A stretch of DNA of 10,378 nucleotides from Nitrososphaeraceae archaeon (GTDB lineage Archaea; Thermoproteota; Nitrososphaeria; Nitrososphaerales; Nitrososphaeraceae), in contig JASHSN010000172.1 in assembly GCA_030038695.1 (NCBI GenBank), positions 1-10,378 of the forward strand, written 5' to 3'. This document shows, piece by piece, positions 1-5,895 of this stretch. How positions within the stretch are numbered: the first letter of the stretch is position 1; every line of letters starts with the position of its first letter. The translations under genes were made by a program, and so were the position numbers. Below the pieces are notes generated by a model that searched no databases, had not been told where the DNA came from, and saw only the letters and a program-made list of their open reading frames with translations.

Positions 1-551
1 CATCAGGTTATACCAGGGATTTCCAAGAAATCAAACCTTCATTATGGCAGGCGTCTGCTACGACCAGTCAGGCACTAGAAGTCATGGATTATATTGTGAA
101 ATCTCTCATCATAAACAAGGAAAAGATGGTGCAATCGTCGAGAAACAGTTACGCTATCTCCTTCGATCTCGCTGAACTATTAGCAGCAAAAAATGGAATA
201 TCCTTCAGAATGGCACATAAAATGGTAGGGTTACTAGTGCAAAAAGCAATTGGTAATAATAGACAACCACTCACAATGCTTCGAGAAGAAGACATTCGAG
301 AAGTACTTCAAAGATTCGGCTCGAGCTTGCCTGCAGAAAAGGTATTGAGAGATATAAGACAGACTACTCCAGAAATATCAATCCGTTCGCGCCAATCTGC
401 AGGTTCACCCAATCCAAGACTGCAACAAGAAACGGTAAATTTCTTGAGGAGGAGATTGTCAGTCTACGCAGAGCGAATTGTAAAACGGAAGAGACATGTG
501 GCCAATGCGCTTGAAGATCTCACGAAGATGGTCAACAAATGCTCAAATTGA
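1..551 (+). CDS. argH: Argininosuccinate lyase, C-terminal part (5' end outside window)
   Basis: The reading frame is open from the left edge (first full codon at base 3) to TGA at 549-551, giving about 182 residues with no start in the window. The ATG at 84 is internal. The first visible residues, SGYTRDFQEIKPSLW, match the conserved helix of the fumarase/aspartase superfamily in ArgH. They are followed by the ArgH C-terminal domain, with FDLAELLAAKNGISFRMAH corresponding to the usual 'ADYLVRKGxPFRxAHxxVG' segment. The enzyme splits argininosuccinate into arginine and fumarate, the last step of arginine synthesis, in the cytoplasm as a homotetramer. The signature catalytic serine loop lies upstream and cannot be inspected. 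The gene converges on the tRNA-Gln and DUF354 genes. I see no T-rich terminator directly after its stop. Identification is firm; only the completeness is unknown. Confidence 0.93.
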   Translation, partial: SGYTRDFQEIKPSLWQASATTSQALEVMDYIVKSLIINKEKMVQSSRNSYAISFDLAELLAAKNGISFRMAHKMVGLLVQKAIGNNRQPLTMLREEDIREVLQRFGSSLPAEKVLRDIRQTTPEISIRSRQSAGSPNPRLQQETVNFLRRRLSVYAERIVKRKRHVANALEDLTKMVNKCSN

Positions 552-626
552 TAGTCGTGCACATGGACCTAATCAAGCACATCTATCTGGTGCATAGCTA
601 GGGCCCATCGACGTAACGTCATCCTC

Positions 627-631
627 AAAAA
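627..631 (-). terminator. T-rich terminator after tRNA-Gln
   Basis: A run of five T on the minus strand, within TTTGTTTTTGAG, begins 16 nt after the tRNA 3' end. Archaeal RNA polymerase stops at such oligo-T tracts without needing a hairpin. It would also bound any DUF354/tRNA read-through transcript before the convergent argH. Confidence 0.45.
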
Positions 632-646
632 CAAATTTGATAAGCA

Positions 647-737
647 TAGCCCGGCCCAGATTCGAACTGGGGTCAAAGGCTCCAAAGGCCTCTATGCTTG
701 GCCACTACATTCGGCAGAACATTTCCTCTACCGGGCT
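647..737 (-). tRNA. tRNA-Gln(UUG) with an 18-nt intron in the D-arm
   Basis: On the minus strand the acceptor strands AGCCCGG (737-731) and CCGGGCT (654-648) pair perfectly, with discriminator A at 647. The T-arm is CCCAG-TTCGAAT-CTGGG. The anticodon arm is GAGGC-CTTTGGA-GCCTT with anticodon TTG (complement of 683-685), so it reads CAA. CCA is not encoded. The span is 91 nt; removing 18 nt (727-710) leaves a standard 73-nt tRNA whose 5' part reads TAGTGTAGTGGCC, as in other archaeal tRNA-Gln genes from memory. The excised segment fits a BHB motif: exon CGGT (733-730) pairs with intron GCCG (715-712), the bulges are AG|A and AA|T, and the inner hairpin is GGAA-ATG-TTCT. It lies 40 nt after the DUF354 stop on the same strand. 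Confidence 0.9.
710..727 (-). other. Predicted 18-nt tRNA intron (between tRNA positions 10 and 11)
   Basis: The intron is AGGAAATGTTCTGCCGAA on the minus strand. Its limits were set by two independent constraints: the length excess over a canonical tRNA, and a BHB fold with a 4-bp central helix (C-G, G-C, G-C, U-G) and two 3-nt bulges each cut after the second base. The inner helix GGAA/TTCT closes a 3-nt loop and contains one G-U pair. The outer helix beyond the 3' bulge is poor, so this would be a relaxed BHB form. Removal would be by the archaeal tRNA-splicing endonuclease and ligase. Confidence 0.75.
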
Positions 738-754
738 TCCGGGCTTAATCTCAG

Positions 755-762
755 TATTTATT
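755..762 (-). promoter_or_regulatory. Possible TATA box of tRNA-Gln
   Basis: AATAAATA on the minus strand lies 18-25 nt before the tRNA 5' end, slightly close for an archaeal TATA box unless transcription starts a few bases upstream. It falls in the 40-nt gap between the DUF354 stop and the tRNA, so the tRNA may also be read through from DUF354. Confidence 0.4.
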
Positions 763-777
763 GCCATCTTTAGAATG

Positions 778-1842
778 TTACGTGTTCGCGTTTAAATATG
801 AAACCATTTTGGCGATAGGATCTTCCATCTTATCAAAAATGCATGCCGCTCGTGTTTTCTGTCTTCTTTTATAACTCTCACTCGACAACATTTTCTTGGT
901 TAATCTTACTAGATCCATCGGATTTGATGCCCTCTTAACCAGCCCAGAACTAACGAGATATTTCTCTACGTAGAATCGTATAGGTGAGATAGAAATAGTA
1001 GGTTTTCCAAGGAGCGAGGCCTCAGAAGTCATTGTCCCTCCTGCTCCTATGAACACCTCTGAGGCAGCTGTCAGAGAAGTTCCATCGACAACGTTTCTCA
1101 TTATAAATGCTCTCTCTTCGTACCTCTCCATAAATTGTCGAATTTGTTCTTCATATCTGCACAGGATAATGATATTGGTCGATTCACTTAAGCTATTTAC
1201 GATAGCATCCACCATGGAAATACTATTAGCCACCTTTTTGTCGGCAATGTAGGATGCCTTTGTCTCTTCGGGCCTAATTAAAACGATTTTTTTCTCACGA
1301 TCAAGGTTCAAATCAGGTAATCCTGCATGATATGCAGTTGACCGATTCCGGATAAGCCATGCAACAGGATCTAGGGCTCGATATTGCGTTATCTTTCCCC
1401 TCGAAATACCGAATTTAACCCACGCAGAAATGGGTATTATCCATGGACTGAAGAGATGATGCGTGAGGGGGATAGTGAGCTTCGAGACAGCTTCTGCGTG
1501 CGGAGAATCGTTAAATCCAATATGTCTGATTCCAAGTCCAAATGCTATTCGAGATCCTTCTGGAGAAGAAAATGTGATCGCGAAATCGGGTTCAAATCTG
1601 TTTATCAAAGCGGATAGTTCAAAAATCCTTTTTGCACTTTCTCGCATCTTTTCATACCTTTCCGCGCCACCATGACTGCCAACAATTTTTAGCTTGAGGT
1701 TCTTGATCTTAGCAAGTTCTATGGCTTCCCTATAATGTCTGGAGGTGCATAGTATCTCATGGTCAGATTCCTGTAACAGCCTTACTGCAGGGTTAAAAAA
1801 CATCACCTGTTTCGGTGTTAAAATATCAAACCAAATTCTCAA
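778..1842 (-). CDS. DUF354 family protein (GT-B-like, related to UDP-GlcNAc 2-epimerase/MurG)
   Basis: About 354 residues, the usual length for DUF354. The N-terminus MRIWFDILTPKQ, the middle motif SSPEGSRIAFGLG (about residues 92-104) followed by GFNDSPHA, RPEE (about 190-193), and the C-terminal GAGGTMTSEASLLGKP (about 266-281) are family hallmarks. The last resembles the nucleotide-sugar-binding GGxxxEA motif of UDP-GlcNAc 2-epimerases and GT-B glycosyltransferases. The biochemical role of DUF354 is not established; a nucleotide-sugar substrate is likely from the fold. I chose the TTG at 1842 because it yields the conserved M-R-I-W-F-D start. A TTG at 1851 adds three residues, and no ATG or strong Shine-Dalgarno site is present. 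It is divergent from the UGDH-like gene, which may also act on nucleotide sugars. No signal peptide is visible, so it is probably cytoplasmic. Confidence 0.85.
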   Translation of the reverse strand: MRIWFDILTPKQVMFFNPAVRLLQESDHEILCTSRHYREAIELAKIKNLKLKIVGSHGGAERYEKMRESAKRIFELSALINRFEPDFAITFSSPEGSRIAFGLGIRHIGFNDSPHAEAVSKLTIPLTHHLFSPWIIPISAWVKFGISRGKITQYRALDPVAWLIRNRSTAYHAGLPDLNLDREKKIVLIRPEETKASYIADKKVANSISMVDAIVNSLSESTNIIILCRYEEQIRQFMERYEERAFIMRNVVDGTSLTAASEVFIGAGGTMTSEASLLGKPTISISPIRFYVEKYLVSSGLVKRASNPMDLVRLTKKMLSSESYKRRQKTRAACIFDKMEDPIAKMVSYLNANT

Positions 1843-1926
1843 GGATAACAAGATTTTTAGGATAGGATAGAAAAAACTTTTCTTTAACCCTTATTTAGAT
1901 AGCTCTGGAGAGAAAAAAAATTCCCG

Positions 1927-1944
1927 TTATAATATTCAAGGAGG
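1927..1944 (+). promoter_or_regulatory. TATA-like box and Shine-Dalgarno site before the UGDH-like gene
   Basis: TTATAATAT (1927-1935) is centred 26 nt before the ATG at 1957, which alone would predict a leaderless mRNA. A strong GGAGG (1940-1944) lies 12 nt before the same ATG and would only function if transcription starts further upstream. TTATTTAGA at 1891-1899 could be the TATA box for such a leadered transcript. The sequence alone does not say which is used. Confidence 0.5.
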
Positions 1945-1956
1945 ATTACCGAAAAA

Positions 1957-3114
1957 ATGACTAGGAACCCATCGCAGACAACGACAGCGGTTTATGGATT
2001 GAGCACTGAAGGCTATCGCATTGCTTCTTCAATCGCTGTTAAGGGTTTCAAGGTTTCATTGATAGATGAGGCTGCTCGGATGGCTATCTCTCTAAAGCCT
2101 GATATTGCCAGAACTTACCCCGATGTAAGCTCTCTAATAGAGGACGAACCATTGCTTGCTCTTGAGCCGGTGGACGTAGCTGTCAGCGAGGCTTCTTACA
2201 TCTTTTTTGCGCCCAAGATTCGAAAGGTAGGTCAAGAAGTAAAAAGTGATGTCGTATCTAAACTGAGAGATGCTACTAAGGCTCTTCGAAAAGGCACCTC
2301 TGTGATCTACACTCTCCCAGCAGGAATCGGAGGGAATAACGAAAACATGGCCTTGATTGAGCATGTTACCGGAATGGCTGTAGGAGAGGATATTTTCTAT
2401 TATTATATGCCAATCAGCGACGATCTGGTTTCGTCTCCGGAAATTATTATGGGTTCTTTGAAATCCAAACAAGACTCCGAAATTTCCAAAATGTTATACG
2501 ATCCTGACATTAAAAATAGGTTAAATTACATAGATATTATTTCCGCAGAATTTTTGCATTCAATTCGCGTCTTGGGACATTATACACGGATGGCAAGTGT
2601 GATAGAGATCTGTAAAAATATTAATATAAAGAGCGAAACTATACGTCGAACTTTCAGCGACCTTTATCTAGACGATATTGCGAATGGCCTTTATGATCTT
2701 CGAGTCATAGGTGCGTCGCTAGGGGGAGCGGGGCCATTAATGTATCTAGTTAATGGTAGCATAAAAGGTACTGAAGGTTACATTAAATATTTGATAGACA
2801 AAATTCGAGATGAGTTGAAGACACGCGATTTAAAGGCGAGCAGAACCAAAGTATCTATCGCATGGACGCTAGATCCCAACGAGATGCGCGGAGATAAGAT
2901 TGAACTTTTATCGTCTCTAGAATCGAAACTGAAGGATTATATAGGAGATGTGGAGCGACAGCCATGGTCGGTATTCGATATATACCCTAGCGAGAAGACG
3001 AGGATAGTGATAGCGTGTTCTAAATTAGATTTTGCTAGAATTATCGCAAAGAATAAGCAAAATCCTGATTTTATTATGATGAAGGCTAATCCCGTTTGTG
3101 AAACCATCGGTTAG
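1957..3114 (+). CDS. UDP-glucose/GDP-mannose dehydrogenase-like protein, probably not a classical dehydrogenase
   Basis: 385 residues with the three-part layout of the UGDH/GMD family. An N-terminal Rossmann domain carries AVYGLSTEGYRIASSIAVKG (residues 11-30) with acidic D37 after the second strand, then EASYIFFAPK and SVIYTLPAGIGG (115-126) in place of the family's 'PTP' and 'STVPPGT' segments. A central helical domain has AEFLHSIRV (197-205) and IGASLGGAGP (251-260). A C-terminal domain begins near VSIAWTLDPNEMRGDK. By eye the usual catalytic Lys, Asn and Cys are replaced by His201, Val205 and Gly259, so the 4-electron oxidation of UGDH is unlikely. It may bind NAD and a sugar nucleotide for another role. 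The start is ATG 1957, after GGAGG. It is divergent from DUF354. Confidence is good for the fold and low for the reaction. Confidence 0.65.
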   Translation: MTRNPSQTTTAVYGLSTEGYRIASSIAVKGFKVSLIDEAARMAISLKPDIARTYPDVSSLIEDEPLLALEPVDVAVSEASYIFFAPKIRKVGQEVKSDVVSKLRDATKALRKGTSVIYTLPAGIGGNNENMALIEHVTGMAVGEDIFYYYMPISDDLVSSPEIIMGSLKSKQDSEISKMLYDPDIKNRLNYIDIISAEFLHSIRVLGHYTRMASVIEICKNINIKSETIRRTFSDLYLDDIANGLYDLRVIGASLGGAGPLMYLVNGSIKGTEGYIKYLIDKIRDELKTRDLKASRTKVSIAWTLDPNEMRGDKIELLSSLESKLKDYIGDVERQPWSVFDIYPSEKTRIVIACSKLDFARIIAKNKQNPDFIMMKANPVCETIG

Positions 3115-3126
3115 ATATTTGATGGG

Positions 3127-3134
3127 TTTTTTTT
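3127..3134 (+). terminator. Oligo-T terminator after the UGDH-like gene
   Basis: Eight consecutive T (GGG then TTTTTTTT) 13 nt after the stop codon at 3112-3114, a strong archaeal termination signal. It lies in the 59-nt gap between two convergent genes. Confidence 0.65.
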
Positions 3135-3173
3135 GAAGACATCTGCTAGTTATCATCCTGCGAAGGCATAGCC

Positions 3174-3677
3174 TTAGTTGCTTGAAAGCCAGTCGGCTTT
3201 CTTCTTGTCATATTCTTCTCTCGTGTACTTTACCCGTGCCGGGTGTCCCATCACAACCACTTTTGGTGGTACATCTTTCGTCACGACAGCTGCCATAGCT
3301 ACCACGCTGTCTCTTCCCACTCTTACCCCGGGTTTTATAACAGCTCTGCTTCCTATTATTGCTCCTTCTTCTACTACAACTCCACTCATTTTAGGGCTCA
3401 TAGGATAAGGATCGTTCGTGAAAGTTGCCCCAGGTCCTATGAATACATTTTTGCCTATAATTGTTAAAGGAGGAATATAGACGGATCCTTCAATTCGACT
3501 ATTTTCGCCTATTTTTACTTTATAATCTATATGCGATAGCGAACCAATCATTACGTTGTCTCCTATTTCTGTATCGTCACCTACGTATGCAAAGTGCCAG
3601 ATTTTGACGTTATGGCCAATTATTGCAGATTTGGAGATATAATTCGCTATTTTTGACTTAGAGTGATCTTGGCTCAA
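3174..3677 (-). CDS. Left-handed beta-helix N-acetyltransferase (WlbB/WbpD-like)
   Basis: 167 residues built almost entirely of hexapeptide repeats ([LIV]-G-x4), for example IGDNVMIG, IGKNVFIGPGATFTNDPYP (74-92) and PGVRVGRDSVVAMAAVVTKDVP, ending in GHPARVK. The GPGxxFTND segment is typical of WlbB/WbpD enzymes, which use acetyl-CoA to acetylate the 3-amino group of UDP-2-acetamido-3-amino-2,3-dideoxyglucuronate. They act as trimers in the cytoplasm. The exact substrate here is inferred. The start is TTG at 3677. A GAGG at 3690-3687, overlapping the stop of the preceding gene, stands 9 nt ahead and supports this start. It is last in the operon, 12 nt after the Trm112-like gene, and two genes from a WlbA-like oxidoreductase. 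A small hairpin AAGGC-TAT-GCCTT overlaps its stop codon. Confidence 0.85.
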   Translation of the reverse strand: MSQDHSKSKIANYISKSAIIGHNVKIWHFAYVGDDTEIGDNVMIGSLSHIDYKVKIGENSRIEGSVYIPPLTIIGKNVFIGPGATFTNDPYPMSPKMSGVVVEEGAIIGSRAVIKPGVRVGRDSVVAMAAVVTKDVPPKVVVMGHPARVKYTREEYDKKKADWLSSN

Positions 3678-3689
3678 TCGAGATTGCCT

Positions 3690-3977
3690 CTATAAATGCC
3701 AAGGATTACCGTGCTTTATAACTTTGTCAGGGATTTCGGTTCTCCACTTCTGTAAAAATTCCATTTCGGACTGCCTCTCGCGCAATTCATCAGGCAACAT
3801 GATGGGGATTTCGTCCACGATCGGAAAGAAACGAAAGCATTTTCCGCAAAACAAAATGCCTTCGCTTATAATCGTGTCTTTATCCAAGTCTTGACGTTGA
3901 ACAAGGAACTCGAATAACTCTAAAGGATAATACTTGTCGATCGGACAGGCCAAAATATCCAGCATAGATTTTCTCAT
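3690..3977 (-). CDS. Trm112-like zinc-binding protein
   Basis: 95 residues. MLDILACPID at the N-terminus, then EGILFCGKCFRFFPIVDEIP (residues 39-58) and IMLPDELRERQ, match the Trm112/YcaR family. The second CxxC (C44, C47) is intact. The first is CPID, with only C11 and an aspartate in the fourth position, so metal binding may use three Cys or be incomplete; I believe CPID-type variants occur in other archaea. Trm112 proteins are obligate partners that stabilise SAM-dependent methyltransferases acting on tRNA, rRNA or translation factors. The start is ATG 3977, overlapping the oxidoreductase stop as ATGA, which implies translational coupling; ATG 3965 (MLDILACP) is an alternative. The residues after about 68 (EMEFLQKWR...) form a charged, probably helical tail. 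No methyltransferase is visible in the window, so the partner is unknown. Confidence 0.82.
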   Translation of the reverse strand: MRKSMLDILACPIDKYYPLELFEFLVQRQDLDKDTIISEGILFCGKCFRFFPIVDEIPIMLPDELRERQSEMEFLQKWRTEIPDKVIKHGNPWHL

Positions 3978-4942
3978 CTCGATTTCAGATCCATATAGAT
4001 GGGGGAACCTGTGTTACTCGATAAAAGTGCCGCTTCTGCAACTTTGGTAACATTAGTTGCATCTTGAGGGGTGACAACAGGTTGTTTGATTTTCCCTGTG
4101 ACAACATCTAAAAAACTTCGCAGCTCTAGTGTTAATGGTTCTTGAAATTTACCGCGACGCGGTATTAAAGTAGCATCTCCATAATCTATCTTGATGGCCT
4201 GAGTAATATAGTCACCAGTAATGATGCCGTCGGTGCAGACTGCGCTGAATTTTCTTACCCTGTTCGGAGTTATCCAATTCGACGCGATAATTGCAACCCT
4301 CTGCTCGTCAAAGCCAAGCATAATGGTAGCGAAATCTTCGTACGAGTGAAATTTTGTACCTGATCTTGCAAACACCACGTGGGGCGTACTATTGAACAGG
4401 TACATAGCAGTATCAATATCATGGACGGATGTATCGTAAATTATACCGACATCTCGGATATGCAAAGGCATCCTGTTTTCCCTATGAAACTCCATCATTA
4501 GTAAATCGCCGTATTTGTGATCGTCTATTAGTCGCTTAACATCCTGAATCGCAGGGTTGAACCTTTCAATGTACCCAGATGTTAGGATTACCTTTTTTTG
4601 TTTAGCTAGTTCGATCATTTGTTCGCACTCTTTCGAAGAGAAAGCTAATGGTTTTTCTACGAAAACGTGAAGTCCAATTTCCATGATTTTTTTTGCTATA
4701 GCGAAATGTGTCTTGGTAGGAGTGCAGACCATGCACCCATCCAAGTCGGGTTCATTCTCAAGCAATTGATCAAGGGAGTAATAAGGCCTTGACTCGTAAA
4801 GCCTAGCTAGTTCTTTTGCACGCAATTGATCCTCGTCACAAATTGCCCCAAGCACTCCCATCTCATGGAGAACCCTCACGTGGTTCTTGCCCCATCCACC
4901 AACTCCTATTACAGCGATCCTCTGTTTGTCATCTTTTACCAT
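3974..4942 (-). CDS. Gfo/Idh/MocA family NAD(P)-dependent oxidoreductase (WlbA-like)
   Basis: 322 residues. An N-terminal Rossmann fold has VIGVGGWGKNH (11-21), followed by VCTPTKTHFAIA (72-83) and the family hallmark VEKPLA (95-100). The C-terminal domain carries IIYDTSVHDID (167-177), whose Asp and His fit the usual catalytic and substrate positions. The family oxidises or reduces sugars and sugar nucleotides; WlbA oxidises C3 of UDP-N-acetylglucosaminuronate. The pairing with a WlbB-like acetyltransferase two genes downstream suggests a similar substrate, but this is inference. I chose ATG 4942, which begins ATGGTAA and overlaps the ilvE stop by 7 nt. A GTG at 4957 would add five residues (MVNSS) and overlap further. 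It overlaps the Trm112-like gene by 4 nt at its 3' end. It is cytoplasmic, with no membrane segment. Confidence 0.85.
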   Translation of the reverse strand: MVKDDKQRIAVIGVGGWGKNHVRVLHEMGVLGAICDEDQLRAKELARLYESRPYYSLDQLLENEPDLDGCMVCTPTKTHFAIAKKIMEIGLHVFVEKPLAFSSKECEQMIELAKQKKVILTSGYIERFNPAIQDVKRLIDDHKYGDLLMMEFHRENRMPLHIRDVGIIYDTSVHDIDTAMYLFNSTPHVVFARSGTKFHSYEDFATIMLGFDEQRVAIIASNWITPNRVRKFSAVCTDGIITGDYITQAIKIDYGDATLIPRRGKFQEPLTLELRSFLDVVTGKIKQPVVTPQDATNVTKVAEAALLSSNTGSPIYMDLKSR

Positions 4943-5853
4943 ACTGGAGTTAACCACTTATTGTAATCTGCGAGCTCCGCGGTTACTATTTTTGAATAGA
5001 TTGTACGAATTCTACCGCTCACTGGACCTTCCTTCCCATCACCTACCGGTCGACCATCAATATTGACTATAGCCGTGATCTCCGCTGCAGTACCTGTAAG
5101 AAAAAGCTCATCTGCCATGTACAACTCGGTTCGAGAAATCGGGCGCTCCACGATCTCGTATCCCAAGTTCTTTGCGATCTCCATAGCTGTGTCACGGGTG
5201 ATTCCTTCTAAGGCAGACACTCCTATATGTGGCGTATAAATTTTGTTGTTCCTGACGATGAAAATATTCTCTCCGGATGCTTCACTCACATTCCCATCTC
5301 TATCAAGCATAACGGATTCTTCGTAGCCATTCCTATTACTTTCTTGAGTCGCAAGCACTGAATTGAGATAATTGCCGCCGGCTTTTGCCATAGGTGGTGT
5401 AGAAGAATCGTGGATTCTTCGCCATGAAGAAATACATGCACGGATACCCTCTTCCTTAAAGTATTTGGCAAATGGGAACATTATTATCACAACATGAGTA
5501 GGCGAATCCATCGTTACATTCAAATCAATCCCATGCTGTCCTACAAATGCTAACGGTCGTATATAGCAGGACTGTCTCATCTGATTTTTTTTCAGTAATT
5601 CTATAGTCGCCCCTTGCAGTTCCTCAGCTGTATATTTCAACGCAATGGAATAGACTGCGGCCGATTGTTGTAGTCTTTCTAAGTGTTCTCTAAGTCTAAA
5701 TACATAAAGATTGTTCCTAGATGAATATGCGCGAATGCCCTCGAAAACCGAAGTACCGTAGTGTAAAGCGTGGGTGGTAACTGGGATATTTGCATCTTCC
5801 CATTTAACAATATTGCCATCAAACCAGATAAAGTCCGCGCCTTTTGTTCTCAT
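4936..5853 (-). CDS. ilvE: Branched-chain amino acid aminotransferase (PLP fold type IV)
   Basis: 305 residues, the normal BCAT length. IPVTTHALHYGTSVFEGIRAY (start about residue 23) is the N-terminal signature. PPMAKAGGNYLNS carries the PLP lysine K157, VSEASGENIF (189-198) the cofactor-contacting Glu191 and Asn196, ALEGITRD (214-221) follows, and LTGTAAEIT (252-260) binds the PLP phosphate. It transfers the amino group between glutamate and the 2-keto acids of Leu, Ile and Val, in the cytoplasm. The start is ATG 5853, supported by a TATA box 28 nt upstream that predicts a leaderless mRNA. It is the first gene of a four-gene operon with overlapping or near-adjacent frames. The rest of the operon is sugar-like rather than amino-acid-like, so a wider aminotransferase role is possible. 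D-amino acid transaminase is a related but less fitting alternative. Confidence 0.9.
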   Translation of the reverse strand: MRTKGADFIWFDGNIVKWEDANIPVTTHALHYGTSVFEGIRAYSSRNNLYVFRLREHLERLQQSAAVYSIALKYTAEELQGATIELLKKNQMRQSCYIRPLAFVGQHGIDLNVTMDSPTHVVIIMFPFAKYFKEEGIRACISSWRRIHDSSTPPMAKAGGNYLNSVLATQESNRNGYEESVMLDRDGNVSEASGENIFIVRNNKIYTPHIGVSALEGITRDTAMEIAKNLGYEIVERPISRTELYMADELFLTGTAAEITAIVNIDGRPVGDGKEGPVSGRIRTIYSKIVTAELADYNKWLTPVW

Positions 5854-5876
5854 TTAGGGCACAGTCAATTCGCGGA

Positions 5877-5885
5877 TTATAAAAA
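5877..5885 (-). promoter_or_regulatory. TATA box of the ilvE operon
   Basis: TTTTTATAA on the minus strand is centred about 28 nt before the ATG at 5853, preceded by a purine-rich AGAAGA that could serve as the TFB recognition element. This spacing places the start of transcription at or next to the start codon, so a leaderless transcript is expected. Confidence 0.65.
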
Positions 5886-5895
5886 TCTTCTAAAA

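Noticed and set aside
610..620. Short palindrome GACGT-A-ACGTC between argH and tRNA-Gln
   Set aside because: A 5-bp arm length is expected by chance and no T-tract or promoter element is attached to it.
1049..1675. Three overlapping plus-strand ORFs
   Set aside because: They are antisense to the DUF354 gene, whose family motifs are clear across the same interval.
2134..2472. 112-codon minus-strand ORF
   Set aside because: It lies wholly inside the UGDH-like gene on the opposite strand and its translation has no recognisable pattern.
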